Assembly (NCBI GenBank): GCA_940671915.1
Contig: CALNVZ010000174.1
Location: 16,426,220 to 16,490,219 of the forward strand
Source: Paracentrotus lividus
Taxonomy: Eukaryota; Echinodermata; Echinoidea; Camarodonta; Echinidae
Reading direction: 5' to 3'
DNA: 64,000 nucleotides
The position numbers were made by a program, and so were the translations under genes. Positions 1-13,300 of this stretch are shown one piece after another. Numbering within the stretch: position 1 is the first letter of the stretch; each line of letters opens with the position of its first letter. Below the pieces are notes generated by a model, which was not told the DNA's origin, searched no databases, and worked only from the letters and a program-made list of their open reading frames with translations.

Positions 1-83
1 AAATTTGTATTTTTATGTATTTATGTATAAATCACCTTCTCCCCACACCATTGTCTAATTGATTCACTTTAAATTGTAAAATA

Positions 84-290
84 CACAACTACAGTACTCG
101 GAATGCCAATAATTTTCATTTGCCATCTGCGCGTACACAGTATAGGACAATTTTTTACAAGGGACCAGTGCAATGGAACGCTTTGCAAAATGACATCAAA
201 TCATCCCCTACATTAAGTTCATTTAAGTCGAAATTGAAGTTATTTTTAATTAATTTATATGTTCAGCAATGCTATGATAACCTTTACTAA
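84..290 (+). pseudogene. C-terminal end of a non-LTR retrotransposon ORF (LINE)
   Basis: The frame from 84 to the TAA at 288 reads HNYSTRNANNFHLPSARTQY and then a WNALQNDIKSSPTLSSFKSK segment. This is the usual end of CR1/L2/Rex-like LINE reverse transcriptases (H-Y-TR, WN-LP--I, SFK--LK). Upstream, in the same frame, NHLLPTPLSN is followed by a stop, so the copy is decayed as well as cut off at the window edge. Confidence 0.75.
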
Positions 291-556
291 AATTTGTATC
301 AATAAACCAGTGGATTTGTTATGTTTTGTTTGATGTTATTACTGTTTTGTTATGTTATTATTGTTTTGTGTTCTTTTTATTGTAAGCATATTGTTAATAT
401 AGTATTGTAATATTTATATGTTTTGGGGTCAGCCTCACATAAGGGCCCAATTCCTTTTTGGCTGCTGCCCACTCTTGCATATTTTTTTTATTGTATTCTA
501 TTGTATCTTATTTTTACCTTGTATTCTTATACCTTGTATTCTTATAATCTCATATG

Positions 557-1751
557 CTTTTCAGACTGCAGTTAAAATCCTTAACCCCAGGAAATAGGTA
601 GGGCTAAGGGGGGGCCTTAGTACCACCTATTTCCTGGGGTTAAGCTTAGCACGCTTCGGTTTCAGACTGCGTTTTACCAAAGTAGGCTAGCACGGTAAAT
701 AGTACGGTACTATCTGGCCCTGCTAAAAAGCAGGGTTAGCCGGGTAATTGCGGAGTTAGCCGGGCAATTGCGGTGCTAAGAGTTGCAGTCTGAAACCAAA
801 CCGTGCTAAGGAAAAGCGGGGCTAAGCATTAGCCAATCAATGAAAATGTGGTCATGAATATGCATAATTATTCGTAAACTTGATAACACAAATATAGAGA
901 AAAACAATGAATAACATAAAGAAAAAGAGAAAACAATGAATAACATAAGGAAAAATGGAAAAACAATAAAATAACATAAGGAAAAAGAGAAAAACAATGA
1001 ATAACATAAAGAAAAAGAAAAAACCATGAATAACTTAATAAGGAAAAAGAGAAAAACAATGAATAACATAAGGAAAAAGAGAAAAACAATGAATAACATA
1101 AAGAAAAAGAGAAAAACAATGAATAACATAAGAAAAAGATAAAAGCAATGAATAACATGAGGAAAGAAAGAAAAACAAAGAATAACATAAGGGAAAAGAG
1201 GAAAGCAATGAATTAAAACATTGAATAACATAAGGAAAAGAGAAAAACAATCTAAAACATAAGGAAAGAGAGAAAAACAATGAATAACATAAGGAAAAAG
1301 AGAAAACAATGAATAACATAATGAAAGAGAGATAAAATAATGAATTACATAAGGAAAGATAGACAAACAATGAATAACATAAGGAAATAGAGATAAAATA
1401 ATGAATAACATAAGGAAAAAAAGAAAAAAAACAAACAAGGAATAACATAAGGAAAAAGAGAAAAACAAAGAATAACAAAAGGAAAGATAGAAAACATAGA
1501 ATAACATAAGGAAAGAGATAAAAACAATGAATAACATAAAGAAAGAGAGTGAAATCATTGATATTCATGATCCAGCAAATAGTATGGGGTTAAGGAATAC
1601 CCAGTCTGAAAAGCATTGAATTTCTTAACCCCGGCTAAGCAAATAGTATGGGGTTAAGAAACACAGTCTGAAAGCAAAAAAAGATAGTACGGGGTTAAGG
1701 ATAGTATGGGGTTAAGGATAGTACGGGGTTAAGAAATAACAGTCTGAAAAG
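557..1751. mobile_element. Fold-back element carrying a purine-rich minisatellite
   Basis: The ends are inverted: CTTTTCAGACTG at 557-568 and CAGTCTGAAAAG at 1740-1751. The same CAGACTG/CAGTCTG word recurs inside (about 664, 785, 1600, 1662), next to GGGGTTAAG or CTTAACCCC blocks, so the arms are made of several small inverted modules. No clear target duplication was found. It sits in the LINE 3' UTR. Confidence 0.5.
890..1558. repeat. Minisatellite, about 30-bp unit, about 21 copies
   Basis: The unit is close to GAATAACATAAGGAAAAAGA followed by GAAAAACAAT, with point changes and 1-8 bp length differences. It is almost all purine on the plus strand. Long open frames on the minus strand (FSLCYSLF repeats) are only the repeat read through and are not genes. 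Confidence 0.9.
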
Positions 1752-1795
1752 GGTATTATATGTTCATGTTTTTTTATGCTTGAGTCAAATAAATG

Positions 1796-4301
1796 GAATT
1801 GAATTGAATAATGTATTTGTGTATTTATTTAGAGATAAATGTTAATAAAATGTAATGATTGTATTGTTACTATTCATCAGTTATTTACAAATAGCAAAGG
1901 TGATTTAATTGTTTTGTAAGATACATTACCCTCTAAATTACCATTGATAACAAATGTACACAATGCCAGATAGTCTAGTCTGTCATCAACTGTCTAAAGT
2001 TGCAAACCACACTTTGATACAATGTAAGCCTACATGTTGGCCTACATGTACATGTATGACTAACTGGAGAAAAGGCCTTTGATCCAGAATGTTTTGTATC
2101 TTTCCAACTTTTTTAAAAGTATGAAATAACTTTGAATGGACAGATATCTAGAATAATGTATTTTTTATTTTAAAAAATGCCCTATTATTCAATGAAATCA
2201 ATTTTCAATTAATTTTCACATTGATGTATTGAACTTTGGTATCAATCCTACATAATGTAGTTTATTCCAATTCTGGCACTTTTAAATGCTATCGACTGAC
2301 AATTTAAATGCCTGCTGTTTACAGCAGTGGTGAAGCTTCTTCCCATCCCCCTTTTGTAATAATTGTATGACAGCAAAAAGGACTAATTCAGAAGCTGCTG
2401 AGCATTTATCCCACTCTAAACTTTATATCATCTATAGTTACCTAACCTATTTATTTTGTTCATATTAAACAACCTGGCTTCAAGGGTAAATTTCTTGGAA
2501 AAAAAAAAAAAAAAAAACTATACAAAACCGAACAAAAAAACAAAAAAAAAACACAACACTACTGGACATTTATTTGCTCTCGCAGTTACACCCAATCGGG
2601 AAAGGTCATTTAAGTTTCCAAAAGACTTTGCAAATGGCGGAATTTCAGATAAGCTTCTTATTCTTAATCTCTCAGACATGCATTGCAATAAGCACACCCG
2701 TGACTGTATGTCAAGAGTATGTTAAGAGTATACAAAATTGCAAACTTATTGGTAATTGAGTACTTTTCACAAAATTATAATTTTATTGCAGTGAGTCTCT
2801 CATATCTACAGGCAATCTCGGTGAGGCTCTCAGCATACATGTATTATGCTGATTCAATTCAGTATAAGTTCACTTTTATGAACTTATATTTTAAAATCAA
2901 GTTATGTTGGAAAAAGGTATGATGTACATTGTACATGCAGGATTCTTGATGTATGCAACATACATTTCTAGCTGACCTTGAGCTCTGCGACAGCTTCCTA
3001 CATTTACAGGTTTTTGTTGTTGCACAGTTCATGCATTCCTGATCAATTACGATGAATTCCACAAACATTATTCTTTCTCTGTTGTGAACTTTCTAAATTT
3101 CACTTTGCATCAACAATGAAAGAAAAAAGTCCTTATATAGATCTTTCAAAATTTGAACTGGCCTATTTCAAAAGTGCAAGACAAATTATGTGAACAGTTG
3201 ACTTCAAGTTCATTTGTATTTGCTTATCTCACCAAGTCTAGTGTGCACGCTCCAAATTCAAGAGCCACTGTTTGGCAACAATTTGCAAGAATTTGCTCAA
3301 TTTCAGATGGCCAAATCTCTTTATTTTCTACAAAGTGCAATCCAAGGCTCAAGTGAGGTGCCATGACGTCTGCAAACAGACCAATCTTGGGACGCTACGG
3401 TTGAAAAATTACCTACTTATACTCCAAAAAGGACGTTTCCAAGAGACAACAAATCACCTATAATAAGCTTGGCTCATACAATGTCCACAAGCTGAAAAGA
3501 ACTATTGGAGCAAAGCCTCATAGGATTGCCTCATAAAAGAAAGATGTGAATTGTGGGAATTCAGTTTGCTGGTTTTTAAAATTAAAGATGAAAATATTAA
3601 AAAAGGATTAATATTCAAATGAATTTTGTTGATATTCAAATGTGCTCAGGCAAACGGTTATGATCCTTCAAGCTCTATTGTTGTCTGTTACAAATTTTAC
3701 ATAAATAAACATACATTTGAAAAGGACAAAAAATAGGAAATAGAGTGTAGTACACAATACTATTCAGAACTATGTCGGCCATTTAAAAAAAAAAATAGCA
3801 TTATCACCAACAATAATCTACAATGTACTACAACTAATATTGCGTAATTGTTAGGTTTAAAACTACATTAATATACATTATCCTTCAACTCCTTTGTGAG
3901 TGACAAAAAGTTTTAAGTTTTAAACTTATATATATTCAATGAATAGGGGGGAGGTATACAGATGCGGTTCCAGGGCCTCCCCTAGTAAAAAGAAAGGGGG
4001 AAAATGATAGATGACTGACTGCACCCTACCCTTATGGCAAAATAATGCTCTTGATGGTGGAAGGCTGAAGAATGTTTTAACACCCCCCCCCCTGCCTTAC
4101 TGCTCTGGCCAGTGTGACATGAATTTTTTTTAATGTACCCTTATTCTCTCCCATTTTGATGGGGGAAAATATTGGGTGAACCAAAATCTGAAATTCAAAT
4201 TTTGGACCCCCCCCCCCCAAGAATTCTGGATCTGCCATTGGTATACTCCTCCACCTCCTGCTAAATGCAACACTATAATAAACTAAAAGTTGATTTCTTA
4301 C
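1796..4301. other. MAPKBP1 intron 3, no gene seen
   Basis: AT-rich intron sequence with A-runs (2499-2517), C-runs (4082-4092, 4209-4218) and short unconvincing open frames. Exon 4 of MAPKBP1 was looked for on the minus strand and not found. Confidence 0.6.
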
Positions 4302-7300
4302 CTTTGATTGGTTGAATATATGGAATTGCTTGTTTCTTCTTGGCGTTGAAGACGACTATTACACATCTACAGAAGAGAAAGGAAGAGAGAGAGAAAAAAG
4401 AAAATCATTTATATAATAGGGCAAAGGAAATCCAATATTTGAGGGGGAAATAGGGATATAGAATGTAAATTATTATCTTTTTGGGTTTTTTTTTTTTAAA
4501 TATCGATTGGTATATGAACAAAGAGAAAATATATCAATTAAAATTGAAATTGAAATTGCACTCATCTAATATTTCCCCGAGATTCACTCTTTGAAAAAAA
4601 GGTACAAATAAGTATTAAGATGCTGTATTTCATCAGCAATTTTATTTATTTAAGGAGTTATTTTGTTTTTTTTTGTACTTTAAAATTAGGCAATGCGCAC
4701 AAAATGTTTACTTAAATACCTCTCATACTAAATATGACAATAATTACTGCATTCATGTGTGAATACATCAATAAAGATGGCAAGTGAGAGAGCCTGTTGG
4801 GAATATACAGATGTTTCCAATTAAAAACCTCAAATCATCTACAGAAGTGCTAAGCAGGGTTGTTCAATGGGCAAATCAGATTTTTATTACAAACACCATT
4901 TCCAATTTCACGGTTGATTGTGTCAGACTTTCTGACACCTACATGTAGTTTCAATAACTTTTGTTATACATATATCTTTATGTGATCTTTAAAAACTCAG
5001 AACACTTTTTACAAATTCACTCAGGCTTGTAGTGAGATTATTTTGCCTGATGATTTAGTTTTGTGAACACCTTTCTTCCTTTATCAAAAGCGATATTTGC
5101 TATACACTAACTACCTTGACTTTACCTTCTCCACATTTCCTTTATATTTACTTTATAAATCTGATTTTCTGCTTTCTCCCATATATCAACACCTTCCCTA
5201 AAATTGGCCACACTGCATGGCGTCCATGTGCAACTTCCCCATTTTCCCTTTTTCATTTGAGTATTTGCCTTCACCTATATTTTCCCTCCAAAGTGCATTC
5301 CTACACACCCTACGAATCTGTAACAATAAATTAGTCAAACAGAATAGCTTTGACTGTGACACTTCTGTCAGTACAATATGCACTGTTTGCATAGCACTTC
5401 ATCACCTGTGCGTTAACAATGTATGTGGGTTGACACTGTCTGTCAATACATGACTTTCAAAGAAAGCCACATCAAATGAATACAAAACTAACCAAATGCC
5501 AAATTTCAAGTGCACTTTCATGTACTTTTTCTTTTATTTTCATTATTTGTTTTCAAAAGATGGGATTGTCGTCAGTGTAATTTGGTAATAAATATATTCT
5601 ATTGTCTGCATTCAATAGCTAAAACAAATGACACGCACTGTATCATTAATTTAATTAGCCACTCATGCATGGTATGTATAAATCTGTATATAATTTTATC
5701 AGATGTACATGCACAACAACAAGTAAATGTATTTGGGCTCTTCTGTAAACATTCAGTTGTCATATTATCTTTAAGCAATGACAGCATACAAAGTGCAGGC
5801 ATGTACACATACACTTTATTTTTATATTTTAATTACAGGTTTTTCTGACAAATTGTTCTCTTTACCAAAACGCTATCAAAAAACCTAAAAATTGCAATTC
5901 TCATGTTTCAAATACACAAACAGGTTGTAAATTGTCAGGAAATATGTATGTTTCTATTCAGAACGAGTTACAAGAAATGAATATAATTTTAGTATTAAAA
6001 AAAAAATGTTTTACCAAATGTGCAAAGTTGACATTGAAACGATCATTGTGCTTTATGTTTGTAATAGTCAGAATTCAGTGAATGTTATTAATTTCTAAAC
6101 ATCTCACTACACTGTACATGTAGAACTGTACATCTAAATAATGGGGGAAAGGGGGGAGGTTGTCTCTAGAAACTACTGAAAATAGCCCATCAATTAGTAC
6201 CTGTAATATTCCTTGAGACATGTTTTTCCTCGTTTCTAATATTTTAACTCGAAAAAGAGCCCTTCACCCCAACACTAAATATTCCTGAGTTTGCTCAGCA
6301 AAACAAAAACATATAAATGACCATTCACATGCATGCAGTTCAAGGCCATGGACACCTTCAAAACTAATGAGTTTGTATTTGGCTCATCTGTTGCTCTTGT
6401 CAATGTTAAAAATACTGTGAGGGATTAGAAGCTGCCAAACAGAATAAGACCAAAATATTGGACATTTCCAGTTGTCTCCAAGTGACTGAAGAAGTTTATT
6501 GGCGAACAGCAAAACAGGTTTTTACTTGTGTTGAAGTCTTCATAAGGCGCACCAAATATGTAGGCTACATTTGACCAACACTAAAATACATTCTTTTCCG
6601 TAGGGGCTCTTATTCTAATTGTTTATTGTTCTACATGTATAAAAGCATAGACATATACAACTGTACAGGGACAACCTGGAGGGGTGTACAGGCTTTTACA
6701 GTGTTATCATAGGAGAAAGTACTTGAGGTAACAACTGTATACACGAGTGATATCTATTTGGGTTGATTTCTGTTTGTTTTCTTCATAAAACTGAATTCAT
6801 TTCAGTGTTAAAAATGTGGTTAAAAATCAACTGAATCTCATAAGTTTTACACCGAAATATTGCCGGTTAAAAGACTGGGTACATTGCATTCAAAGCTGTT
6901 TAAAAACAAAATTAATATTCTTGTCAGAATTCACCTTTAAAGAAAATACAATTGTTGTCAAAACATGTGCATTGTATGGTATTGGAAAATAATTTGTGCA
7001 GGTAGATTGAAATAAGTAGAGTAAACTTCCTGAAACCAGGAATGGAATGTATGAACAGCGTAGAGTTTGTGTTTAGAAATCTTCAAGACTTTTGTGTGTT
7101 GGTAGGTATTTAAAATTACATCAATACTGATTTATTAGATCAATCAAAAGTACTTTGGGCCAACTTGACATTTCCATGCTGTGAACCTCACATGTGATTT
7201 ACAACCATTTGAATGTCAAAGTCATACAGTAAGCCTGCATATGACAATGCAAACACTCCTCAAAGCCTTAGGGTGAAATAGCTCATTATGTCAGGGCTCA

Positions 7301-10300
7301 GGTTAATGATCCCAGATGATATTTGGATGAATATTTCATCTAATCAGAGCTCTGGGATGGGAGCGATTGAGATTTATGATGGGGTATGTTACATTGTGCA
7401 TGTTTTGTCCAATTACTTGTAGTCTCTTCTTTCCATCTTTGAATATAGTCTGTCTATTCCATCTATCTTTCATCTTCTCTATCCTCTCTTCCCTCTCCTT
7501 CCTTCCTTTCTTTCATACCCCTTTTGGTAATTCCTTTATATTCATGTTCTTCTCTTTCTTCTACTCAGTTTATTTGCATCCTCTCTATTTTCTTCTACTT
7601 TACATCCTTCTTCTGTCTCTTTCTTGCTCTCTTTTAGATTGCACAAATGATATCATGATACAGCAGTTGAAAGTATATTATAATATAGTATTCAATCAAT
7701 CACAGCTCGTAAAATATGACCACTATTTACTATATTAAAATGTTGAATGTTTGCATACCTTACATTAAAAAACAGCCTTTTCATTTGAAGGAATATTATT
7801 CACGAAACCAGATTCTAGCGTGGGATGTAAATGAATAAAAACCTGTAGGTTTGCTGTGTATCTTTGCATGTAATTACACAATGATTTCTTGGTTTAGGAA
7901 ACCACCAAACTGACTCTCTATTGTCGAGTATTCAACCACGGTAACGGCTAGCCCTGTCAACAATTAATAGTATACAGCCCACTCATCAACAGTGTCCTTC
8001 CATTTCCTATGAGAAAAACCAGTGGAATGCCTATTCCTAGTTCCTCCGACACATTAGGCAAGATTGAACCCAAACTATTCCATTATCATGAATGGTACAT
8101 GTATAGCATGGGTGGGTTCAGAGATGGTTGGCAGTTTGACAGTGGTGTGACTGTTCCGAAAAAGTCTGATTTTATACAATTTCGATTCCATCCAGACCTT
8201 TTGTTGTGTTTGTTAATGGTAATACATGGTAATAAAAAAACAAGCTTCACAACACAAACACGCCTATTATAAGGTGAATCACTCAAACAGGCTCCTGGAA
8301 TGGGACTGTACAGGAAGTTTTATGCAAGATGTATGGTTTGGGGTCCATGATTCACTACTTTTATTGTTTTATTGCCATATCTTCTTCATACTACAGTCTA
8401 TGGTCCTCTTCTCATAGATATACTGTATTTAAGCCAATATATTTGTGTGCAGATATTTTCGCGACATTGCATTAGTTTAGGAAATTCGCGAGTCAATAAT
8501 TTCACGCTTTAAAAAAAATGTTTTCATGACTATAAATAGTCTTATGTGGAAGTGGAAATTTTTGCGAAAATGGACTCGCAAAATTAAAACCACCACGAAA
8601 AATTACCACTTATACAGTAGTCAAGAGTCTTCTACAGCATGTTTAATCAATGAGAGTGCACAACTCCACTAACTAGAAGGTGAGATCATGTACAATGAGA
8701 AGAAAAGCCGGCTTTTAATTATTTTTCCACCAATTACCCAACAGGCCTACACGCTCCATGGGTATTTCACTAATCAAATTGGACTTGATTGTCTGGATGC
8801 TTTCCTGATACAGCAACAAGAGTGCCCTTCATGCTATGAGAGGAACAATAAGGTGGGTGTCAATTTAACAAAAAGCTAAAGTTTTGAGAGCATTCTTCTA
8901 AATTTCTATCTCTAAATCAATTTGGTATCATGGACCCTCCATGCATTAGATTGAGACATTATCACGCCCTATGCTGTGGAATAATCACCTGCTGTACTCA
9001 ACAGTACAATGTTCTCATGAACATTATAATGAGCCTGGATACTTTCGTTATCATGAGGTAATTCACCCCCACCCCCCCCCCCAATTTTAAACATGTGCAC
9101 AAGTCTAAACATGTGCCAATATTGTGTATTTGTTTAGTTAGGCCTATAACCATAAAACCTACCAATTTGATTTGTCATACGTGCATGTACCAGGGTTTAC
9201 AATGGAAGATACCACGGTATGTGTCCAATAAAAATTTTACTACAAAATATCAGGGCTAACTTTTTCACCAAATATGAAATTCCATCTTACTGTCAATTAC
9301 TAGAAACCAGAAAGTAGATCTGCACATAAGCTACAATTTAAAAGATGTTTGTATCAAAAAAAAATTGCCATTCCTTGTAATAACATCAATTTTACAATCA
9401 ATGAAATACCAATTAAGAAGATGAATCTACATTAATGTAATTCAATGATAAAAATAAAAGAATTTCCAAGGCACTGACTGTACAAGATACATTGCACGTC
9501 CCACATACTATCCCAGAGCTATATTTTAATCATCTTCAGAGGGAAGTCAACATTGAGCTTTGTAATATTTGTAGGGCCTCATCATGTTTAAATTAAGGAA
9601 TTTTGGGGCAATGAATAACATTTGGCAAAAATTATTTTAAAAAAATAAAAATATCTAGGCCTATGTAATTTGTCTATATCCAATATGATTGATTTTTACT
9701 TTAATTTTGATCAATAAAAATTGAAAGCAAAAAGGAAAATACCTAATTTTAGGCCTCCTTCCTGACCCTCCACTTTTATTTATTTTTTTTTCAATCAAGA
9801 GTAGGTAATTTAATCCCAAAACATGCACTTGTACATGATCTTAAAAATATCATGTATCTAAATTTGAGGAAATGGTCTCAGTTCAGCTATTTTAAGCCTA
9901 TTTTTCTTGGTTCCTGTAGCCTATCGTCAGGGTGTAACTCCTATGACACATTGACCTTCTCGTAGCTGAATGACGCTATTAACAGGCTTGCTCGAAATTT
10001 CACTTTTAGGTGAAAAAGTGGCAATTAAAAAAGCAAAACAAATAAATTAGTGGAAAATGTTAAAAACGCTTGGGCAAGGACAAAGACCTGACCCTGTACA
10101 GTTTTATGCTGGATTGCAATGATGGTTACAGTGAAAGTATTTGAAGCATTCTGTTCAAAAAATGTAATGCAATATCAACTAATTCGTTGATTTGATTTTA
10201 GCATTGAGATCGAGAAGCAATTTTCCTCCCTTTCCCCTTCATCGATACTAGCTTTGTAGCCTTTCTTTGAATTCTAAAAATTAAGTTTCTCCCAATTTTT

Positions 10301-13300
10301 ACTTTTTTTTGTGGGTGATCTAGAAAGCCACTTCCTAGCTTTCCTGTTCGAACTAGGCCAATGGAAAAACTGGTACTGGTCAATACAATGATGAAGTGTG
10401 CAGAAACTTCATTGAGACAAGGCACCCTGGGCATTGTTTGACCAATAAATCACAACCGGTAATAAGATCAGAGGACACCACTTGAGCAGCTAGTGCCAAT
10501 TTTCATAACGGGATGAGAAGCCGCCACATAATATAATGTCAGCTTCATTCAATCAAGCTGTATTTTGGAGGGACAATAACCAGAACCATTTGTGACATGA
10601 AACTTTTTACGAATTGGAGCCAACGATCATTTGCACAAAATGAAACTCTCCCCGAATTTCTGACCATATATTTACTTGTAGAGAGTACACTTTTTTAATA
10701 TAACTGAATGCATTCAATTCAATTCAATTCAATTCAATTTATTAAACCATAAAAAGCAAACATGTACAAAGAAATATACATAAGATAAATCAGATTAAAC
10801 ATAAATGCATAAAATGGTCTGGACCACAAAGAAGCAAATTGCTTATGGAGCGTGCCATACATGTATATACATTTTTGGAGGCATTTTACTTTCGCAAATC
10901 TTGCCTCCTAGCAAAATTCGCGAAAATATTATGCACGCAAAAATGTCCGGTTTTACAGTATCCAGGTCATTTGTGATATACAATATGGCCTATATCGAAA
11001 GAAACCAACACGAGCATCTCATAGGCCCTACATGTATACAGTAAATGTGGAAATGTTTATGTTTAAGTGTTCACACAGGGCGACTGTAGCATTACGATTC
11101 ACTAGCAAGAAGCAATGAGTCTGTGCTTGCAGACTACAACATGAACACCATCAAAGAAAAGGGCCAAGAAATCAACTCCAGCTTGAATTAGGCTGGATAG
11201 CTCACCTACATGTACGTCATTCTGTCCACACAAACAAATCAAGGGATAGAGATGTAATTCCTTTTCAACTCCAGTGAAATAAGAAGCTCAGGATATTGAT
11301 TTTGGTTTCATCACACAAGGTGATCTGATTTCATGCTAGCACTACACAGGGTCCCACATATGCATGCCCGATAGGCAAAAAAAAGGCATGTTAGTGTAGG
11401 ACAGTAATTTTTTGAAATTTAAATCTGTTTTGCCAGATTTCTTAAGAAACATTTAAAAAACTTTGTATCTATACCAATTATAATTTCTTTTCTTCATTTG
11501 CTTGCTTCAGTGTTAAATTTGCAATACCCTTCCCAATATGTACATTTGTATGATGAAATTAAAAATGTCAATATCACAATCAACAACATTAAAAGTTCTT
11601 TGGGAATTTTCTAACTAATGCACAATACGGTATTATTTAGTAATTTAAACAGAACCATAGACTAAAACTTTAAAGAATGCCTCAAAATCTTTTTAAATTA
11701 CAAACGAAATATTTTTGTAACAATGTACATGTATTTAAATTTAAACTGAGATCTCCTTGGCCCAACTGATTTGGATGACTTACAAGATTAAACTTACTAA
11801 AACATTCCTTAAGATCTTTTTTTGTTTTAACGAAAAAAAAAAAAAAAAAAAAATTAAACAAATGTTTGGTCTCTGAAGAATAGAGGCTTGTGCATTTCAT
11901 AGAACATGCCAATTAATAATAGCATGTGTATGCAGTTACCTTGGTATGTTGCTTCCTGTATGTACCTACAAATATCGTAAAGGAGTGAAATTCAATTGCC
12001 TTCATGCCGAGACTGCACTAATTGATTTAACCACCATGACTGTGACTAAAAATTGCTCTTTAAGCAAAGCAAGCAAACTAGACTCATATCATAGAATCTA
12101 GATTATAAAACAACAATTTTAAAAAATTTTTAGTTGCAATTATATAGATATTTTGCTTCTAATTCATACATTGTAATGTCTTGAGGCCTCACAAAAGAAA
12201 TACTGACAGATGTACAGTCTGTGTCAAATAAAATGGTACAAGTGGAAAACATTTTTTTTATAGCATGAAGATAAATCACAACCTGGTATTGTTTAGTACT
12301 TTCATAAAGCAGGGTAATTAGACTTTCATCTGCAATTTTTTTCATCACATTTGGAGAAGTATTTTTTGAGATATGACTAATTTTCTACAATCAAGAATAA
12401 TCCGTTTTTCGCACGCCGTCCCATGCCTTTGTGTATGATTGCGCATAATGACCGTGAATTCAGCGCTCCAGAACAATAGAAGTGCGTAATTTCGATTTGT
12501 TCCTTGTCGCACAAAACTTAGCATAACTTTTGTTCTACGAAAGAAAATTATACAGGACAAAGCGCATCAGCAAGAAAAATCTTTTGGCTTTAATTTGGCA
12601 CCACAAACACACATAATATGAAAAGATTTCACACCTAAATTATTTTTTCCATGACTGTACCATTTTTTTTTACACAGACTGTATATAGGTAAGAATTAAA
12701 CAACATAATTAAAGGGATATTTCAGTACTTTGAACTCTCTCCAACTTTGTTGTTGAACTAAAAAAGAAATATTTTATGATGAGCTGAAACCCAGAACATG
12801 TTTGAACTTATTCAATAAATTTTAGTAGACTAGTACAGCCAAAGATTAAATTCTCTTTGGCATTTGTTACTGTCTGAAATAAGTCTCACTCTTATGTCAT
12901 TTCCTGTTTATTACCTTTATCAATACATGTACATGTATGTAGCTGAACACTGAGGTTAATGTTGTTGAACATAAAAATTACAATCTAATTTTATTATTTA
13001 CGATATAGAAATATACATTTGCCTACCATTGCTATTCGACCTCGAATCGCCAACCGAAATTTTACACCGAAATTTTGCCCTATCATTCGCCTATTTACCC
13101 CCCCCCCCACCCCCCATTGAATAGCGCCCTCCTTGACGAGGATGCGGCCGAAAGCGATCCTATACACTTCCTCTAACTCTATCGCCCCAAAAACTTCCGT
13201 ATGTTGCAACGGAAAGGGGGACGGAGGAGGGAATGTAGGCAAATGTATATTTCTATATCGTAATAATAAAATTAGATTGTAATTTTTATGATTTACTTCA

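Larger units (their letters stand above)
1..1795 (+). mobile_element. LINE 3' end, interrupted by a fold-back insertion
   Basis: Coding end to 290, then a T-rich 3' UTR to about 556. After the insertion at 557-1751 the element resumes with TTATATGTTCATG and ends in TCAAATAAATGGAATTG plus GAATTGAATA. That tail type (repeated GAATT after AATAAA) is also seen inverted at 10710-10760. Confidence 0.6.
8618..12212. other. MAPKBP1 intron 2 segment
   Basis: Apart from the LINE tail and MITE fragment listed separately, I see only AT-rich sequence, a C-run (9070-9082) and an A-run (11829-11851). No supported gene. Confidence 0.55.

Noticed and set aside
806..1568. Long minus-strand open frames of 177-250 codons rich in F, L, S, Y
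   Set aside because: They are the 30-bp minisatellite read in several frames; every frame gives the same FSLCYSLF-type repeat.
7430..7625. Possible coding CT-rich frame (7367-7738)
   Set aside because: Low-complexity pyrimidine stretch giving L, S, F, P runs only.
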